From assembly GCA_018713105.1 (NCBI GenBank), contig DVFT01000222.1:1-62396 (forward strand): a DNA stretch of 62,396 nt. The letters run 5' to 3'. A program made the position numbers and the translations under genes. Under the pieces are notes generated by a model. The model was not told the origin of the DNA. It saw only the letters and a list, made by a program, of their open reading frames with translations, and did not search any database. This stretch comes from Candidatus Limivivens merdigallinarum. Its GTDB lineage: Bacteria; Bacillota; Clostridia; Lachnospirales; Lachnospiraceae. Shown piece after piece: positions 38,692 through 46,323 of the stretch (position 1 is the first letter of the stretch; each line of letters starts with the position of its first letter).

Positions 38692-40278
38692 ATGATGAAA
38701 AAAATATTGGCAGGCATTCTGGCATTCGGTATGGGAATTTCGCTGCTGGCAGGAGCCGGGCAGGATGTCAAGGCAAGTGAATCAGACGGTTCGGTAAAGG
38801 CGATTTCTTTCAACATCGGCCAGGAGCCGACGACTTTGGACCCGGGTCTGAACTCGGGCGTGGATGGGACGATGATCATCACCCATCTCTATGACGGGCT
38901 TTTGAGGGAACGTAATCATGAAATGGTTCCAGCTACAGCAGAAAGCTATGATGTCAGCGACGATGGGCTGACCTACACCTTCCACCTGAGGGAAGACGCA
39001 AAATGGTCCGATGGAGAGCCTGTACGGGCGCAGGACTTTGAATTTGCCTGGAAGAGGGTACAGGATCCGGTTGTTGCATCTACCTATTCCTGGATCTTTG
39101 ATTCGGGAAATATTGAATCCTACAGGGCAGTGGATGACCAGACCTTTGAGGTAACTCTGACAGCTCCGACACCGGTGTTCTTAAGCCTTCTTGGAAATGC
39201 AACCTTTATGCCGCTCCGTGAGGACGTAATCGACTATGAGGATGGCGGCTGGGCGGTTGACCCGGAAAAAGTAGTCACCAATGGACCATTCTATATGGAT
39301 AGCTATGCGGCAGGCGACAAGCTGGTTATGAAGAAAAACGAGAATTATTACGATGCTGAAAACATTAAGATTGATGAGATTACAGCGTTGATGATCGTGG
39401 ACCAGACCACAGCCCTGACCGGATATGAATCCGGGCAGATCGATGCCATCTTTGCCGTACCGCCGGCAGAGATTCCGAGGCTTTTGACGGAAGAGCCGAA
39501 TTTTATGGTTTATGAAAGCAATTCCGTGAACTTCTATTGCTTCAATGTCAATGAGGCGCCCTTTGACGATATTCGGGTACGTCAGGCATTCTCCTATGCC
39601 ATTGACCGTACAGCAATCTGCAACGATGTGTTAAAGAGCGGAGATGTTCCAGCATACTCCATGGTGCCGGGCGTCATCTATGATGACGAAGGGGTTCCCT
39701 TTAACCAGCAGAGCGGTGATTACGGAATTCCGACGGATCTTTCCAAGCTTGAGGAGGCAAAACAGCTTTTGGCGGACGCCGGGTACCCGGATGGGGAAGG
39801 ATTTCCGGAATTCGAGATCCTGTACAACACCAATGAGAGCAACAAGGCAGTCTGCGAAGCATTGCAGCAGATGTGGTCTGAGAACCTTGGCGTAACCTGT
39901 ACGCTGGTAAATATGGAATCCGCTGTATTCCACCAGACCCGCGTAGCCCATGATTTCCAGGTATGCCGAGGAGGATGGGTAGGCGATTATGCGGATCCGT
40001 TGACTCATCTGGAACTGTATGTAACGGACAATCCCAGCAACTATGCAGGCTTTAGTGATGAAACCTATGATAGTCTGATCGCAGAAGCAAGCGAACTGTC
40101 AGGCGCGGAACGGTTTGACAAATTTTATGAAGCGGAAAAGATCCTGATGGAGAGCTATGCTTATATGCCGATTTCCTATGAAACGGATACCACCCTGGTC
40201 AACAATGATAAGATCGTAGATTGGGAATGGCTGTCTACCTCCAGCCCGTCCTTCGTTTACGCGGATGTCATTCAGTAA
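38692..40278 (+). CDS. oppA: Peptide ABC transporter substrate-binding protein (OppA/DppA family 5)
   Basis: A 528-residue family-5 solute-binding protein. The signal peptide (KKILAGILAFGMGISLLAG) leads to the family start FNIGQEPTTLDPGLN and the signature YTFHLREDAKWSDGEPVRAQDFEFAWKR. The lipobox position reads LLAGAG, with no cysteine, so it is not a standard lipoprotein. Start codon choices are 38686, 38692 and 38695; spacing from AGGAG favours 38692. It lies at the end of the opp operon, before a strong hairpin. Confidence 0.92.
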   Translation: MMKKILAGILAFGMGISLLAGAGQDVKASESDGSVKAISFNIGQEPTTLDPGLNSGVDGTMIITHLYDGLLRERNHEMVPATAESYDVSDDGLTYTFHLREDAKWSDGEPVRAQDFEFAWKRVQDPVVASTYSWIFDSGNIESYRAVDDQTFEVTLTAPTPVFLSLLGNATFMPLREDVIDYEDGGWAVDPEKVVTNGPFYMDSYAAGDKLVMKKNENYYDAENIKIDEITALMIVDQTTALTGYESGQIDAIFAVPPAEIPRLLTEEPNFMVYESNSVNFYCFNVNEAPFDDIRVRQAFSYAIDRTAICNDVLKSGDVPAYSMVPGVIYDDEGVPFNQQSGDYGIPTDLSKLEEAKQLLADAGYPDGEGFPEFEILYNTNESNKAVCEALQQMWSENLGVTCTLVNMESAVFHQTRVAHDFQVCRGGWVGDYADPLTHLELYVTDNPSNYAGFSDETYDSLIAEASELSGAERFDKFYEAEKILMESYAYMPISYETDTTLVNNDKIVDWEWLSTSSPSFVYADVIQ

Positions 40279-40317
40279 GTGGGGAGAACTAACGGAAGAT
40301 TTGCCTGTAAAGGGCAC

Positions 40318-40349
40318 GAGGGAATGGGTTTCCATTCCCTCCATTTTTT
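40318..40349 (+). terminator. Intrinsic terminator after oppA
   Basis: Perfect 10-base arms GAGGGAATGG (40318-40327) and CCATTCCCTC (40332-40341) with a GTTT loop are followed by ATTTTTTA. It should separate most opp transcripts from the dipeptidase gene. Confidence 0.85.
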
Positions 40350-40443
40350 ATGGAGAAATTAGCTTGTATTCTGGAAGGATTTGTCATATGATGAAACGTA
40401 TAGCACCATATTTGAAGAAAAATTTGGAGGAGGAAGCAACGTT

Positions 40444-41808
40444 ATGGACACCAACCATTTAAAAGAACTGCTAAGGAAACGTCAGCCTGAAATCCTGGAA
40501 GGCATTAAAGCCAGCATCCGAATCGACAGCGTAAGAGGCGTGCCCGAGGACGGCGCCCCCTATGGCAAAGGACCCAAGGAAGCCCTGGAATATGCGTTAA
40601 ATCTGGGGAAAACGTTCGGATTCCGGACGAAAAATGTGGATAACCGCGCCGGCTGGGTGGAAATCGGCGAGGGAGAGGAGATGGTGGCAGTACTGGGGCA
40701 TCTGGACACCGTTCCCCTGGGGGACGGCTGGACGCATCCGGGATTGGAAGCCATAGAGGAAAACGGCAGGATCTATGGAAGGGGGATCTTGGATGACAAG
40801 GGCCCGACGATCGGAGCTATCTATGCCCTGAAAGCGATCCAGGATCTGGGGATTCCGCTGGATCGGAGGATCCGCGTGATCTTCGGGACGGATGAGGAGA
40901 GCGGCTGCAGCTGCATCCGCCACTATGTGGACAGCGGGGAAGAGATCCCGGTGATGGGATTTACGCCGGATGGAAGCTATCCGCTGATCTTTTTTGAAAA
41001 GGGAATGACGACGCTCCGTATCGGAAAGGAGCATGTGGAAGAAGGAGAGAAAAAGATTCTTCGCTTTGAAGGCGGTACCGCCGCCAACATTGTCACCCAG
41101 GAGTGCGTCCTGGAAGTGGAAGGCGACCTTGAGGTGGAAGAGGCAGAAGGCGTGACGGTGGAGAAGAAGGATGGAATCACCAAGGTTCTGGCAAAGGGCA
41201 AAAGCTCTCACGGAAGCAAGCCGGAAAACGGCGTCAATGCAGCGATCCGTCTGTTAAAGGCCGTCCGGGGCAACCACTTCGGAGGGGACTTCCAGCGTTT
41301 GACGGATTTCCTGCTGGACAAGATCGGAACCGAGACCAACGGCGAAACCTTAGGGATCCGCTATTTCGATGAGGAGACTGGCGAGACGACGGTGAACTTA
41401 GGGGTTCTCAGATACAGTTCAGATCGGATGGAAGCATCCCTGGATATCCGTTATCCCAAGAACGGGGAGGCGGATCGGGTCTATGAAAGGATGAAAGAGA
41501 ATCTGGATCAATATGGGCTTGAGATCCTTAGCTGCTCTACGGTGAAGGCGCTCTATAAGCCGAAGGATTCCGAACTGATCCAGAAGCTGATGAAGGTCTA
41601 CCGGGAAGGAACCGGAAGGGACGACGAACCTCTCGCCATCGGAGGCGGAACCTATGCCAAAATGTTCCCCAATATGGTGGCATTCGGTCCGACGTTTGAG
41701 GAAGATGAAGAGACCATCCACCAGCCCGATGAATATGCCGAGATCGACAAGCTGATGCTTTGCGTTGAGCTCTCAGCGGCAGCGATGGTGGAGATGGCTG
41801 TAAAATAA
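40444..41808 (+). CDS. pepV: Dipeptidase PepV-like, M20 family
   Basis: A 454-residue M20 metallopeptidase of the PepV/Xaa-His dipeptidase type, cleaving dipeptides in the cytoplasm with zinc. Metal-site motifs are VLGHLDTVPLGDGW, GRGILDDKGPTIGA and GTDEESGCSC. A dimerisation/lid domain follows. The start at 40444 has a GGAGGAGG site about 10 bases upstream; an in-frame TTG at 40381 is less likely. It completes the peptide-use set with the Opp importer and M29 aminopeptidase. Confidence 0.92.
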   Translation: MDTNHLKELLRKRQPEILEGIKASIRIDSVRGVPEDGAPYGKGPKEALEYALNLGKTFGFRTKNVDNRAGWVEIGEGEEMVAVLGHLDTVPLGDGWTHPGLEAIEENGRIYGRGILDDKGPTIGAIYALKAIQDLGIPLDRRIRVIFGTDEESGCSCIRHYVDSGEEIPVMGFTPDGSYPLIFFEKGMTTLRIGKEHVEEGEKKILRFEGGTAANIVTQECVLEVEGDLEVEEAEGVTVEKKDGITKVLAKGKSSHGSKPENGVNAAIRLLKAVRGNHFGGDFQRLTDFLLDKIGTETNGETLGIRYFDEETGETTVNLGVLRYSSDRMEASLDIRYPKNGEADRVYERMKENLDQYGLEILSCSTVKALYKPKDSELIQKLMKVYREGTGRDDEPLAIGGGTYAKMFPNMVAFGPTFEEDEETIHQPDEYAEIDKLMLCVELSAAAMVEMAVK

Positions 41809-41809
41809 G

Positions 41810-41840
41810 AAAATGCCGCTCCGGGCTGCGGCATTTTGGC
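41810..41840. terminator. Bidirectional terminator between pepV and alpha-galactosidase
   Basis: Perfect 10-base arms AAAATGCCGC (41810-41819) and GCGGCATTTT (41828-41837) carry A and T tracts at both ends, so it can end transcription from either side of these convergent genes. Confidence 0.85.
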
Positions 41841-41852
41841 AGAGCGGCTGTT

Positions 41853-43979
41853 TTAAATGCGGCTTAAAAGAAGTGCAGCTCCTTCGAAAGCTTGCTGTGG
41901 GTAAATGACAAACCCCTCAGGATTCAGCTTGATCCGGCAGTCAGCTCCGAACTGTGACTTCACCGTCCAGGTACCGGCAGGGAGCAATCCCTGAAGGTCC
42001 TTGGAGGGCTGGTCAAAGGAATGATAGACCAGCAGGATTTCGTCGCCTGACTGGCGGGTCAATGCCTGGGCTCCTCTTAAGTGATGCTGATTGTTGGTGG
42101 AATTGCGGAAAAGGAGCGATCTGCCGCATTTGATGATGTCTTTTGCCTGTCTGTAAAACTCTGCAGCCTGCTTTACTGTTTCCCATTTTTCATCTTCCAA
42201 TTCCAGGATGTTTCCGGACAGGCAGAACCTTCCAAGCATGGCGGAGGTTAAGCGGTACTGGACTTCCCGGAGGGACAGCTCCTTTGAGATGACCGCCCAG
42301 ATCTGGCTCTGGCGCGGCAGGATCAGCGGATGGAGGTTTGCGGCGATATAGGGGATTTCGCTGCACTCGTGGGCATCCGAAAAGGAACTCATGGCAGTTA
42401 AGGTCATCATGGAGGGTTCCAGGCGGTGCCCCCCGGAAGCACAGTTTTCAATGACCAGATCGGGAAGCTCTCTGCGGATCAGCCGGAAGAACGTAAGCAC
42501 GGCCTCCATCTGGGCGCGCAGCCCTTCCCCGGGGCTTTCCGCTCCGTCGCAGCCGGCGCCGATGGAGCCGTTATAATCCACTTTTAGGTATCGGATTTCC
42601 TGGCTTCTCAAAAATCCGATGACTTTCTCCTTCAGATACTCGATGACTTCAGGATGCCTGAAATCCCAGAAACGCCGTATGTTTCCGGTTTGGATGAGAG
42701 TTCCGTTACGGGTAAGGTGAAGGGAATCGAAGGGGCTTCCGTGAACGTAAGCGCCTTTCGTAGTTACCTCAAACTCCATCCAGACTCCCAGAGACATTCC
42801 AAGAGACTCAAGTTCCAAAGAGAGGGGGCGAAAGCCTTCGGGAAATTTATCCGGATCGATTTCCCAGTCTCCATTTCCAGCCTGTGGGTCGGTGCTTTCC
42901 ACAGGCTTTTTGCTCCAGCCGGCGTCGATCACCAGATAAGAGATCCCGAGAGGCTGCAGCTTGTGTGCCAGAGCAGTGATTTCGCTGTGGGACGGACTTC
43001 CCCAGGTCGTGCACCATTCGTTAAACAGAATGGGGAGTTCCGCCTCGGGCTCTGGCTGCAGGTCCGCATATTTCTGGAACATCCCGGTAAGGTACTGACA
43101 GGCATCCCAAAGCCCATCGGCGCTGACGCTGAGGAAGGCTTTCGGTGCGAGAAAGGATCCTCCGTCTGGAATCTCCTTGCTCCAGCCACCGAATTCGCGG
43201 TCTGCGAGCCCTCCGGAGAGGGAAAAGCAGTCGCCGTCCCTGGTAAATTCCATCTGCCAGGAGGAGTTGGATGCAACCTGGGCGCTCCAGAAGATGTGAT
43301 GTTCCATGTCTTCCACGCATCCAAAAGGGAACCATCGCTTGACCGGATGGGAGCCAAGGACGCCGTAACGCTCGCTCTCCGGGAAACACCGGTACCAGGA
43401 TGGTTCCAGATTCAGATCCTCCACCGTGTCTTCCGTATGCTTTCCTTCCAGGCTCCAGCCGCCGCGAAAACGATGCAGTTTGATTTTTTCGGGGGCATCG
43501 TCCCTTTGGAAGGGGCTTAAGTTGTCCAGGGAAAAACTGGTAAGCAGGTCCAGCCGGAGCGTCCGCCCGCTCTGGTTGAGAAAACGGGTGGATACTTCCA
43601 CACCGCTTTCCCCCAGGGTGTATTCCACGGTATGTTCAACCCAATAGCCTTCTTCAGCTTTGAGGATGGTGGTGATGGAGAGCTTGTTTTGGCTCTCCCA
43701 TTTCTCCTGCTTGACATAGCGGAGCGCTTCCGTGGAATAGCCGTACTTTAAGGTTCCTCCAGCGCCTGGGCTTTGCGGATGATGGGAGAGGGAGAGATGG
43801 CAGAGGCTGCCCACGCTCCAGGCGCTGCACACATTAGGGGGCTTTCCCAGGGTTTCCCTGCGCTCTTCGTAGCAGCTCTCAAGGCCTGCAGGCAGCAGGA
43901 CCATGGACACATGACCGGAGGCAGGATCGATCAGGTAACGGAGAAGAAAATTTCCCAAAGGATAATCTTTGTAAGTCAT
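41853..43979 (-). CDS. Alpha-galactosidase, GH36
   Basis: A 708-residue cytoplasmic GH36 enzyme that removes terminal alpha-galactosyl units. The nucleophile is D468 in YLKVDYNGSIG and the acid/base is D535 in SFSDAHE. Other signatures are NEWCTTWG, YLVIDAGWSK, GVWMEFE and VIENCASGGHR. There is no signal peptide. It is a single-gene unit on the minus strand, with an operator-like repeat next to its -10. Raffinose-family or mucin-type alpha-galactosides are possible substrates. Confidence 0.94.
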   Translation of the reverse strand: MTYKDYPLGNFLLRYLIDPASGHVSMVLLPAGLESCYEERRETLGKPPNVCSAWSVGSLCHLSLSHHPQSPGAGGTLKYGYSTEALRYVKQEKWESQNKLSITTILKAEEGYWVEHTVEYTLGESGVEVSTRFLNQSGRTLRLDLLTSFSLDNLSPFQRDDAPEKIKLHRFRGGWSLEGKHTEDTVEDLNLEPSWYRCFPESERYGVLGSHPVKRWFPFGCVEDMEHHIFWSAQVASNSSWQMEFTRDGDCFSLSGGLADREFGGWSKEIPDGGSFLAPKAFLSVSADGLWDACQYLTGMFQKYADLQPEPEAELPILFNEWCTTWGSPSHSEITALAHKLQPLGISYLVIDAGWSKKPVESTDPQAGNGDWEIDPDKFPEGFRPLSLELESLGMSLGVWMEFEVTTKGAYVHGSPFDSLHLTRNGTLIQTGNIRRFWDFRHPEVIEYLKEKVIGFLRSQEIRYLKVDYNGSIGAGCDGAESPGEGLRAQMEAVLTFFRLIRRELPDLVIENCASGGHRLEPSMMTLTAMSSFSDAHECSEIPYIAANLHPLILPRQSQIWAVISKELSLREVQYRLTSAMLGRFCLSGNILELEDEKWETVKQAAEFYRQAKDIIKCGRSLLFRNSTNNQHHLRGAQALTRQSGDEILLVYHSFDQPSKDLQGLLPAGTWTVKSQFGADCRIKLNPEGFVIYPQQAFEGAALLLSRI

Positions 43980-44006
43980 AGTAACGTTCCTTTCACAGTT
44001 TAAATG

Positions 44007-44033
44007 GTAATACGAACCTTATTACAAATTATA
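44007..44033 (-). promoter_or_regulatory. -10 and inverted repeat before alpha-galactosidase gene
   Basis: On the minus strand a perfect TATAAT (44028-44033) is followed by the 19-base imperfect palindrome GTAATAAGGTTCGTATTAC (44007-44025), whose 6-base arms are perfect. No clear -35 is seen. The repeat at the transcription start suggests a repressor site. Confidence 0.45.
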
Positions 44034-44138
44034 ATGCGTTTGATAAAAAAAGCCTCCCAGAAAAATGACTTGTTACCGTGCAATTTTTTGCTTATTTCGG
44101 GGCTTTGCCGCGCAGCCGCCGAAGAATACAGAAATTCC

Positions 44139-44168
44139 TTGACAGACCACCAATCCCCATGATATGAT
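44139..44168 (+). promoter_or_regulatory. Promoter of the mntP leader
   Basis: TTGACA (44139-44144) and TATGAT (44163-44168) are spaced by 18 bases. Transcription would begin about 45 bases before the riboswitch. Confidence 0.65.
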
Positions 44169-44217
44169 TCGATTCATACAAACGCTTCGGATCCAGAGGA
44201 TTCGGGGCGTGAGAACA

Positions 44218-44350
44218 GACCTGTGAGGGAGTAGTTTGCAGCCGCCTGGCTGTGATAATATCAACATAATGATGCGAATCTGGTATTATCTTAAAAAATG
44301 AGACTCATGGATTATGGGAGCAAAGTTTCCCGTAGTCCATGAGTTTTTTT
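44218..44350 (+). promoter_or_regulatory. yybP-ykoY (Mn2+) riboswitch with terminator platform
   Basis: The conserved GGGAGTAG loop is at 44227-44234, followed by hairpin GCAGCC-GCCT-GGCTGT and a second stem GATAATA/TATTATC around ATCAACA. P1 can form between CTGTGAG (44221-44227) and CTCATGG (44304-44310). The same CTCATGG is the 5' arm of an intrinsic terminator, ACTCATGGA (44303-44311) with TCCATGAGT (44336-44344) and seven T. The two pairings exclude each other, so Mn2+ binding that stabilises P1 should turn mntP on. The next gene is mntP, the usual partner. No other gene is in the 468-base gap. Confidence 0.8.
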
Positions 44351-44447
44351 ATGGCATGGAGAGAAGCCGGGAGAATGCCGTTTTGATCCGTATTGCCAGG
44401 GAGATCTACTGCCACAGGGCTCAAAGCAAAAGAAGAGGAGGAGAAGA

Positions 44448-45014
44448 ATGAGTATCTTCGCATTGTTTACGCTGGCGGTAGGCCTGTCTATGGATGCCTT
44501 CGCCGTATCAGTCTGTAAGGGGCTGGCGCTTCCAAAGGTGAAGCTTTGGCATATGGTGCTGGTGGGATTGTGGTTTGGAGGCTTTCAGGCGCTGATGCCA
44601 GCCATCGGTTATTTCCTGGGAGCGCAGTTCAGCAGTTACATTTCGAATTTTGATCACTGGATCGCCTTTATCCTGCTGGGAATCATCGGAGGAAGCATGA
44701 TCAAGGAGGCGCTGGAAAAGGACGATGAGGAGGAATGTCCCGATGCAGGCTTAGGAGTAAAGACCATGTTTCTGATGGCGGTTGCCACCAGCATTGATGC
44801 GCTGGCAGTGGGGGTGACACTGGCATTTCTGAAGGTAGATGTGGTGAGCTCTGTATTGTTCATCGGGGTGGTGACCTTTGTGATCTCTGCCGTGGGGGTT
44901 CGCATTGGAAATATATTCGGAACCAAATATAAATCGAAAGCCGAACTTCTTGGGGGAATTATTCTGATTATTCTGGGAATTAAAATACTTTTGGAACATC
45001 TTATGGGAGGTTGA
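44448..45014 (+). CDS. mntP: Manganese efflux pump MntP
   Basis: A 188-residue membrane protein of the MntP family with six spans. It begins IFALFTLAVGLSMDAFAVSVCKGLAL, with the conserved Asp in span 1, and repeats the pattern in the second half (MAVATSIDALAVGVTLAFL). It exports Mn2+. An AGAGGAGGAG site precedes the ATG. The upstream riboswitch is expected to switch it on when manganese is high. Confidence 0.95.
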   Translation: MSIFALFTLAVGLSMDAFAVSVCKGLALPKVKLWHMVLVGLWFGGFQALMPAIGYFLGAQFSSYISNFDHWIAFILLGIIGGSMIKEALEKDDEEECPDAGLGVKTMFLMAVATSIDALAVGVTLAFLKVDVVSSVLFIGVVTFVISAVGVRIGNIFGTKYKSKAELLGGIILIILGIKILLEHLMGG

Positions 45015-45032
45015 AGAAATGCCGGAAATTGC

Positions 45033-45060
45033 TTGACAGTATATGCGAAGAGTGTATAAT
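45033..45060 (+). promoter_or_regulatory. Consensus promoter before radical SAM gene
   Basis: Both boxes are perfect: TTGACA (45033-45038) and TATAAT (45055-45060), with a 16-base spacer. The start codon is 57 bases downstream. No operator repeat is visible, so expression may be constitutive. Confidence 0.8.
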
Positions 45061-45116
45061 TAAAGTATAGTTTTGCACATAAATATCTGTGTCTCCCGTT
45101 GACAGGAGGTGTTTCT

Positions 45117-46082
45117 ATGAAAAAAGCGTTTAATCTCATGGATTATTTGATGTCGTCAGGAAGCCGGATTTCCAAGATCCGCGAATGGCAGAAGGCGCAG
45201 GGGGTGTATGTCCCCACGTTTCTCGTTGCAGATATTGCCACCAGATGTAATCTGAATTGTCCCGGGTGTTACAAGCGCTGGATTCAGGTGGATTCCTCCG
45301 AACGGCTGTTGTCTGTCAACGAGTGGGATAGTATTTTCAGGCAGGCGGAACAGCTGGGAGTGAGATTCATTTTTTTCACCGGCGGGGAACCCTTCCTGAA
45401 TAAGAAGGTTTTGGAGAGAGCGGGCTGTTATTCGAATATTTGGTTCGGAGTGTTTACCAGCGGGACGCTTCTGGATGAGGAGAATTTGAAGTTTTTGAGC
45501 GACCACCGAAATCTGGTGCCGGTTCTGTGCCTGGAGAGCTGTTCGGACATTGATCTTGCACGCATGGGCAGGGGCTCGCTGCTTTATGGGAGCTTGATGC
45601 GCACTATGGAAAGCCTGGCTGCAAAGGATCTGATCTATGGCGTCTCAGTGGGGCTGACCAAGGGGAACCGCGCCAGGGTATCCCAGCAGAGCTTTTTGAG
45701 GGAATTATATCGAAGGAAATGCAATGCCGTGGTCTACATCGAATATGAGCCGGATGAAGTGAACAAGAATCATCTTCTGCTTTCCCTGGAGGAGCGGAAT
45801 GTATTCGAGCAGGAGCTTGCCGACAGGCAGAATGAGTTTGACGAGATGCTGCTTAGTTCCTTTAACCGGGACGGCAAGGTCGTGTACAAGCTGAGGACAG
45901 AGGGCGAACCGATGGTGCACATCACTGCCTCCGGTCTGATGAAACCCAGGTGGAACAAGCAGATAGAAGGAATCAATATTCGGGAGCACACGTTAAAAAA
46001 TATCCTGAGCCAGCCGATGTTTGAAGGCATAGGCAGGGAGGTTTGGACAGAAGAAGATACAGAGTTAAAAGAATCCGTTTAA
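45117..46082 (+). CDS. Radical SAM protein of unknown function
   Basis: A 321-residue radical SAM enzyme. The cluster-binding CNLNCPGC lies near residue 46, preceded by VPTFLVADIATR and followed by the GGE motif in FFTGGEPF. The C-terminal part has no SPASM or twitch cysteines (no conserved Cys after HITASGL). The ATG at 45117 follows ACAGGAGG. It has a strong promoter of its own and a terminator overlapping its stop. No peptide precursor or partner is nearby. The substrate cannot be inferred. Confidence 0.85.
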   Translation: MKKAFNLMDYLMSSGSRISKIREWQKAQGVYVPTFLVADIATRCNLNCPGCYKRWIQVDSSERLLSVNEWDSIFRQAEQLGVRFIFFTGGEPFLNKKVLERAGCYSNIWFGVFTSGTLLDEENLKFLSDHRNLVPVLCLESCSDIDLARMGRGSLLYGSLMRTMESLAAKDLIYGVSVGLTKGNRARVSQQSFLRELYRRKCNAVVYIEYEPDEVNKNHLLLSLEERNVFEQELADRQNEFDEMLLSSFNRDGKVVYKLRTEGEPMVHITASGLMKPRWNKQIEGINIREHTLKNILSQPMFEGIGREVWTEEDTELKESV

Positions 46083-46099
46083 AAGCGGATTCTTTTTTT
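46071..46099 (+). terminator. Intrinsic terminator overlapping the radical SAM stop codon
   Basis: Arms GAATCCG (46071-46077) and CGGATTC (46086-46092) are followed by seven T. The left arm is inside the last codons of the gene. Confidence 0.85.
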
Positions 46100-46323
46100 G
46101 TGGGTCCGATAACCTTTCCGCTAGTTCCTGCGTCTAATAGACAGCAGCTCAGCTATCAGGCTGAAGCATGCAGCAGATGGAAGAATTTACATTTTGATTA
46201 CAAAACCATGTATATTTTTGCGCGGCTGTTTCGCTATACTATATTCATGGCTGACGGACAGATCGAATGTGAAGGGATTGCATTCGCAAGAGATAGACGG
46301 AGCAGGACCGGAAAGGATTGATT

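Noticed and set aside
44073-44267. 64-codon minus-strand frame before mntP
   Set aside because: Overlaps the promoter and riboswitch; no ribosome-binding site and no family pattern.
46043-46321. 92-codon plus-strand frame after the radical SAM gene, considered as a peptide precursor
   Set aside because: Overlaps the radical SAM 3' end and its terminator, and has no leader or core-like pattern.
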